Under the pieces are notes generated by a model. It made no database searches. It had not been told where the DNA came from and was given only the letters and a program-made list of their open reading frames with translations. 64,000 nucleotides of DNA from Knoxdaviesia capensis (Eukaryota; Ascomycota; Sordariomycetes; Microascales; Gondwanamycetaceae): the NCBI GenBank assembly GCA_001510575.1, contig LNGK01000005.1, forward strand, positions 2,976,574 to 3,040,573, read 5' to 3'. Of this stretch, positions 58,080 through 64,000 are shown piece by piece (the first letter of the stretch is position 1; each line of letters starts with the position of its first letter). Position numbers and translations under genes: made by a program.

Positions 58080-61000
58080 TCAACTAATTGTTGAAACTTC
58101 GGAGCAGTATTGGCAACTAATAGCCCCGCATTGGGCGGGCAAATGCCGAGAATAGCATAGAATTGCAACCGAAGCAGCTGGAGTGCGCTGAACGATGAAT
58201 TTCTTCAAATCCTACGAGGTTAGACATCTACAAAATACAAAACTGTCTGACTCGTGCAGTTTATTCCTGCTTGATGCTGCTATAAAGGTTTCGTTGTATG
58301 CTTGCTGAGCCATACAGAATTTGCGTACCAGCGATGAGATTCCAGTAACCCTAACCCTACAGACCCTAGCAAAGCACAACCCTGATAACTAACCTGTTCA
58401 CGACCAGGCTTCACTGGTCCATCATGCACCCAAAATACAGCCGATTCGGCAAAACCGAGCTGGGCGATGTACATCTAGCGGTTTAATAAATAGGCAACGA
58501 GATGGGTATTACTGGGCCGGTGTCAAAATTGTCCCCATCCAGCTCCTCTCGGCGGTATTGGTGGGATCCACGCAGCTAACCGAAGCTGAAAAGCATGACG
58601 AGAGGCCGACTGAAGCACCATCGCGTGTTGAGGCTAGAGCTAGATCTAGAGATGATAAACACAAACATGCGGAAGAGGACGACGGATGCGAGATGTCCGC
58701 TCTCCGCCCATTCCACCGCACCGCCCGAGCTCTGCCTCGTGACTGCTGCCAGACTGTGAACGACCGAGTGACCACAACGACCACATGCGAACCGGAGTCG
58801 GCGTGTGATACTGTCCACGATGAAATAAATGGTCCCTTCTTATAGCTTCCGTGTATGTCTCCCCTCGGCTGGCATGAGACGGACGCTGGCTGCTGACCTG
58901 GTCCGCAAGGATCGACTCGGCAAGCGGAGCCGGACTTCCGACTGACGAGTTGTTGGCCAGCATTGGAACTCTCCTGTCGAGAATACTTTCGGCAGAAAAC
59001 TTAATGGACCCGAGAGATATCAACACATCCGCTCCTCGTAGCCCGCATTTCCCGTCCCCTTAAGGATCATGGAGTTGAGTATGAAGTTCGTGGCGCCCGT
59101 TGCACTGTCACCGGATCTCTCCTCTCACGGGGCACAACCCGCGTCCCAGACGATGTAATGGATCAACCCGTCGAGTTTCGGCCGGAATACTTGGGACTCG
59201 TGATGAAAGACGCCTTTCTGTTCAGATGACGCTCGTTATGGCACTAGTTTGACGACAGTTGAAGTTGTTAGAAATATGGAATGAGCGAAAGCCAGAGCTT
59301 ACTAACCGGGCTCCTCGTCACTGATCCTCATCTCTACCCATCACGGTTCGAATGTGATGATAAGCAGGGACTAGAGGAAGAAGATAGCGGAGACTATTAG
59401 AGCGAGGGACGAGGCACTAACACGGGCTGCAGCCAATCGGTCTTCCTCCGAAGGAGAATCTCCATCCCTCTCGATTCCATCATCCGAACGGAACCCCCCG
59501 GTTTCTCTAAGGAGCGGAGACGAACATATCAAGCGGGTCTATCAAAGCCCGACGCCAATCAAGCCTCGACGCCCCGGCTCCCCATTCTGAATCAAACTTC
59601 CAAGCACCGGGAACGTCCACCCTACATACCCGCAACACTGCGGAGTAGACAACTAACCGCGCATCTGCATCCACGAAGGCCTGGATGGCCTCATGCACAA
59701 GTCCACACACACCATGCCACTTTCCTCCGCTAGCTGTGACAACTACATCGCACACCCGCTTCTGAATGATAAGGTATCCATCGCCATGGATTGTGTTTCG
59801 TTCGGATGCTCGCTTTCTCCATGCTCGTGAAACGGGTCAAAAGAACGGAAGAGGGGATCTAGACTTCTCCGTCCTGTGCAGATGACTCAAGAACGAGACG
59901 AGACAGACGCAATCCTTTTTCTGCTATCCGCACGTAAGAGATACGATTTTTGGGATACTCGATCTATCACTTTCTGCGCACTTTGGAAACGGCATCATAG
60001 GGCCAAGAGGACAAGTGTCTAGGCCGCGGTTTCTCACCACGGGAAGCGCTTTTGCTTTATAGGGAGAAACAAGATGAGCGTATCGTCCAACGCCCCTCCG
60101 CCCCCCCCACATTGACGCCCGTGAGTATTTGAGTCTGACTAGTGGTCGGATTCGGGCTGTATATCTCCCACGCAGTAGCTACGGGAATCCACGATTACCA
60201 TGATATGTCTCACAGCACGCCAGTGACTACGCTGCAAGAATCACACACCGACGACTCACATAGGCACGCATTCATCATGTATTTGCTTCATCATTATTAA
60301 TATCATCAACATCGTCATGACCTGTGAACTATTAGATTGCAATGGGGTTCATATCCCCCGCGAAAACATAAGACCACCTCCCAGAAATCCTTGAATATGC
60401 CTCGCTAATGAGACCCATGCCGCAGCCACTGGCAGGAATCAGATAGAACTGTAAAAAAAAAAACAACGACAAAAAAAGTGATGTTGATTCTCACAAATGC
60501 CTTTTCCAACCCCTTTTGCAAATGTAGACTGCGCCAAACTTTTTTTGAAAATAAAACGAGAAAAAAAAAATCAGTTTGCCTCCAGTTCCCCCCAATAAGA
60601 ATCAAAAACAAGCTCGCTTAACCCGTGTTCGTCATGTCGTCTCTTGTTGTTGAATCAAGAACCCTTCTTGAGGGAACAAATATAATGCAATGCGTCGTCT
60701 CGCACAACAAAAACCCAAGGACGAAGAAAACAGAATACATAAAGCAATTTGACCTCCCAACCCGAAGATACTACTTTTAAACTGATTTCAACCGCACTGG
60801 GGTCGTGTAACTCTAATCTAGGCGGATTAAGAGAACGGGGACAAAACGATAATCGCAAAAGGAAAAAAAGGGGAGTAAAAGCAACGAAGTACTTCATTTA
60901 TGAGAAAGAAAAAAACGAGAAGTCCATCATCAAAGTCCCTTGGCTTCAAAAACAACCCCTAAAGAAAGCTTGGGAACTACCCAACGCAAGCTGTAGTAGT

Positions 61001-61337
61001 GGTGTCGACCTATCCACCAGGCACCAGTAATGGAAGAAGAAAAAGAAAAGAAAAAAAGAAAGGAAAACACCAGCCAGTAGAAGCAGGAGGAAGGAGTGAA
61101 ACCCACGGTTGAGACGCATCATTGTCGACTGTGGACATGATCAAACTTCGAGATTCGTGGTTCGGCACCGGAGTCGGACATTGACGCGAACGACAACCAG
61201 AGTTTCAGAGGACATGGAGGTGCGGATAGGTGACTCGAAACCACAACTTCTAGCTGAGACACAATACCTGTGTGACGCCTATCAGAAGAATGTTTCATCT
61301 GTCTGCCGACCGTCACTCATCCTGCCCGAAGTCTCAG
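58080..61337. other. Gene-poor region between the tRNA and the aminomutase-like gene
   Basis: 3.3 kb with no convincing reading frame. It contains a telomere-type repeat at 58346, A/T-rich tracts at 60450-60570 and the 3' UTR of the aminomutase-like gene at its right end. The remainder has near-random codon composition. Confidence 0.55.
58346..58359 (+). repeat. Interstitial telomere-type repeat
   Basis: TAACCCTAACCCTA, with further CCCTA-like units just downstream (ACCCTAG, ACCCTGA), about 270 bp upstream of the 5' end of the minus-strand tRNA. Confidence 0.75.
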
Positions 61338-63380
61338 CTAAATGGTGAGAGAACTGCCCGTCGAGGCAATGGGGTCGTAGTACTCGTAGACCTTGTTGTC
61401 CTTGCCGCGGCCAGTGACAGCGGGAGCGACATAAGTGGAGATGCCGGATTCGCGGCTGTAGCTCTTGAAGGAGTGAGCCAGGCGCTTTCCTCCACCACCA
61501 GGCAGGTCGACGACGAACTGAGGCATCATGAAGCCGGCAATCGAGCCCCGAATTTGCGACTCAAGATCCAAGATGGTCTGAAGAGGTGTACGCAGATGTT
61601 CCACTTTCTTAACCATGTCACACTGGTAAACGTAGTACTAGAGACATGAGAGCCAGTGAAGCCCGCGGTTAGCGGACAACACGGGTTTAGAGTTAGCACG
61701 CAATGGTTTCCCCGGCTTGTGAGGGAGGAGGGCTGGGTGAAACGGAGACAGGAAAACGAGAGACAAGCATAGAGAGAGACACGTTGGATGGGTCCTACTT
61801 ACCGGGAAAATGTTGTTGTCGGCCAGCTTGCGGATGAGGGCTGACATGGCCTCAACATTGTCGTTCACTCCACGGAGGAGCACAGTCTGGTTCCGAACCA
61901 TGACTCCAGCCTCGAATAGGCGCTGGCTGGCCATCGTGGTGATCCACGAGATCTCGTTGGGATGGTTGAAGTGGGTGTGCAGGGCCATGGCCTTTCCAGC
62001 TTTCTTGGCCATATCTGACACCTCGATAAGCGCCCGGGTCCAGTCATCCTCGGGATCCAGGATGCGGTTGGGGCAAACAGCTAGGCCCTTTGATGCGAAG
62101 CGGAATCGGCGGATGTGGGGAATCGAGATCAGACGCTCGCCGATCATGACGATGTGGTCAGGCTGAAGGTAGTAAGAATCGCCTCCGGAGACGACGATAT
62201 CCTGAAGACGAGGCGTGTTCTCGATGTAATTGAATGCCTCTTCCCAGCGGCGGCGGGTGGGCTTGAGCGAGGCTTTGGTCACCGAATCAGTGTCACCACC
62301 AACCGCGTACGAGCGGGTGCAGAACATGCAATAGGTGGGGCAGACAGAAGCAGCTATTCCCGAAAAGTTAAAACAGCGGTTCCAAAGACCACGGTTAGCC
62401 TTGAAAGAGACAAGCGACAGGTGGGTGGACCAGACACCGGGAGGAAACTTACGCAAAAAAAGTGCCTTATCATTGTAGCGGTGAACAAGTCCTTTGACCG
62501 GGGAATCGGCGGTTTCGTGAAGAGAGTCGAGGGAAAGCTTGGGATGGTCGTCGATCATCATGGTCTTCAGGGGGATGAACTGGCGAAAGATCGGGTCGTT
62601 GCGAGGGTTCGACCAGTTGATCCGGCTCAGGATGTAGGGCCTAAGAGCACAAGTTACGATCAGTTCGAAAGGTTCAATGAAGGACCAAACCCCAAGGGAC
62701 GCTGGGGGTGTCCCTAATGGACCGAATGAGGATGCTTGGAGACGGAAGGGGAACACTTACGTCATGCGGATGGCCATGGTGGCCTGGTTGATACCGTCGA
62801 AGACATCAGTGATGAGGTCCTCCTTGCTTTGCATGATGGATCCGGACTCATCGAAAGGGATCTCATCAGGAAGAACGGCCGTAAGGAACTGATGGAGCTT
62901 GGGCTTGATCTGCACAAGGTTGGCAATCTATTTAGATTGAGATTGTTAGCTAAAGTGAGGTCACGCTCGAACGAGGCTGATATGGAGGGTAGCGGTCACC
63001 ATGATACCGCATGTCAAGGCGGTGTTATGGGAGAGAGAGAGAGAGAGAGCACTTACGTTCCACCGGTAGCTCATGAACTGATCGACATCAACGTTTTCCC
63101 AAAGGGGAATCTTGCGCCAAAACTCGTCGCGTTGATCGGCGGGGACCAAATGTTGAAGGTAAGCGGGAGAGCTGAAGTGGTGCTCAGCATTGTGGGAGAC
63201 CGGCTCCTGAACGGCATCATGGGCCGATGTGATCTCTTGTTCGACAGTGGCTGATTGGACGGCCTGGAAACGGGGAGTGGTGGTAGCGTTGAAGCGGGCC
63301 TGAGGACCGCGGATCGCGATGGTAGGTGCATAGGCTCGCACGCAGCGAGCCACCTTGGTGGAGGCCCGGTAAAGAGCCAT
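61338..63380 (-). CDS. Lysine 2,3-aminomutase-like radical SAM enzyme (KamA family), probably mitochondrial
   Basis: Family role: PLP- and radical-SAM-dependent shift of the alpha-amino group, turning L-lysine into beta-lysine. Five exons, 63057-63380, 62761-62927, 62453-62640, 61803-62353 and 61338-61637, with four GTAAGT introns; 509 residues against about 416 in bacteria. The extra N-terminus (MALYRASTKVARCVRAYAP, then IRGPQARFNATTT) is basic and Ser/Thr-rich like a mitochondrial presequence. Splicing at 62354-62452 restores CPTYCMFC, the C-x3-C-x2-C iron-sulfur motif (Cys 231, 235, 238). Further KamA marks are DIVVSGGD, NQTVLLRGVND, YYVYQCDMV and FVVDLPGGGGK. Lys461 should bind PLP; Asp454 and the GVND Asp match lysine-binding positions of the bacterial enzyme. 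The C-terminal cysteines that bind zinc in bacterial enzymes are absent, so the exact substrate is uncertain. Confidence 0.92.
63030..63049. repeat. (GA)n microsatellite, CT repeat just after a splice donor
   Basis: Lies in intron 1 (62928-63056) of the aminomutase-like gene. In the transcript sense it is CT-rich and starts within 8 nt of the GTAAGT donor, as in intron 2 of the hydantoinase fusion. Confidence 0.85.
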
Positions 63381-64000
63381 TGTTGAGACTGATGTAGGAG
63401 AATACTAGATACTCAAAAATGGTAAGAAGGTTGCACCGAGAAGACAGATAGACGGCTTTGGAAGAAGATGGCATGATCGGGCCGAGATTTCTCCAACAAC
63501 AGCCGATCTGGGCAGTGATATCCCTTTATCGAGACACCAAAACCACACAATCAGATCATATGAGGCACTAGGCGACCGGGGAAGAGACAGATATCGGCAG
63601 GAGGTTGATGTGAAACTTGCTCAACCCGAGCTGGCGAGAAGTAGCGAGGCTATCCCAAGAGACCAAAGGAAGGAAGCAACGATGTAGTGATCTCGTGAAC
63701 AGTCAAGCTGGGGGGTGAGGGGGAAGGGGCAGCTGGGACAAGGGCAAGAGACAATAAAAAGAAAGAAGTAACTGACCAAGAATAGAAGGCGAAGAGTGTA
63801 GTGTGAGGAGAAGACTGAAGATGGGAGTGGAAGAAGAAAGAATAAGCCAACACTAGTGTTGGGGAGAGAAGGAGAGTGGGATATGAAGAGGAAAGAAGAA
63901 GGAAAAGAGGGAAGGAAAGGTGGAAAGAAAGAGAGAAGAGGAAAAGAAAAAACAGAAGAGGAAGAAGATATGGAAGGAAGAAATAGAGATACAGGAAAGG
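63381..64000. other. Promoter and leader region of the aminomutase-like gene
   Basis: Purine-rich on the plus strand, so pyrimidine-rich in the transcript sense, especially beyond 63800, like the leaders of other genes in the window. No start of another gene was seen before the window ends. Confidence 0.6.

Noticed and set aside
59330..59366. GGTTCGAAT T-loop-like sequence
   Set aside because: Flanking bases pair only partly and no other tRNA arms are present.
1..64000. CRISPR array, prokaryotic operon or plasmid features
   Set aside because: Spliceosomal introns, fungal protein families and absence of regularly spaced repeats exclude a prokaryotic origin.

Overview
The window is nuclear DNA of a filamentous ascomycete (Pezizomycotina, probably Sordariomycetes). 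The reasons are GC-rich coding exons, short introns (56-165 nt) with GTAAGT-type donors and CTAAC branch points, long pyrimidine-rich leaders before start codons, a Zn2Cys6 regulator with a fungal-type C-terminal domain, a fungal Vps10 with the usual acidic tail, and scattered TTAGGG-type telomere repeat units. I cannot name the species. I assembled eight full or nearly full protein genes, one partial gene (QCR9) and one tRNA by following reading frames across splice sites. About half of the window shows no convincing gene.

Left end (0-1 kb): a minus-strand QCR9 gene (complex III subunit 9), split into very small exons. From 1.5 to 18.7 kb lies a metabolic block: a YtcJ-type amidohydrolase (-), an NCS1-family purine/pyrimidine/allantoin/hydantoin-type permease (-), a 1050-residue fusion of a hydantoinase/oxoprolinase A subunit with an S-Me-THD (DUF917) domain (+), and a Zn2Cys6 transcription factor (-) that converges on it. 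A transporter for cyclic amides or nucleobases, a predicted cyclic-amide hydrolase, a second hydrolase and a regulator together look like a small catabolic gene set. Nitrogen control is plausible because the upstream regions of the permease and the fusion gene are rich in GATA-factor sites. A small nested inverted-repeat element with three perfect stems sits in this block at 5.3 kb.

Middle (20-49 kb): a PMC1-type vacuolar Ca2+-ATPase (-); a 5.9-kb stretch without genes; an NTF2-like protein with a long, motif-repeating disordered tail (+); the sorting receptor Vps10 (+); and a very large disordered fungal protein (-) whose two coding halves join in frame across an intron of about 4 kb, extreme for a fungus.

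Right end (49-64 kb): a roughly 12-kb gene-poor stretch containing only a tRNA-Leu(AAG) with an intron, simple repeats and palindromes, and then a five-exon radical-SAM lysine 2,3-aminomutase-like gene (-) with a likely mitochondrial presequence.

The strongest candidates for something new are the amidohydrolase/permease/hydantoinase-fusion/regulator block, the use of GC-AG introns inside the fusion gene, the 4-kb intron, the three-stem element at 5.3 kb, a 12-bp palindrome repeated three times in gene-free DNA, and the divergent aminomutase.
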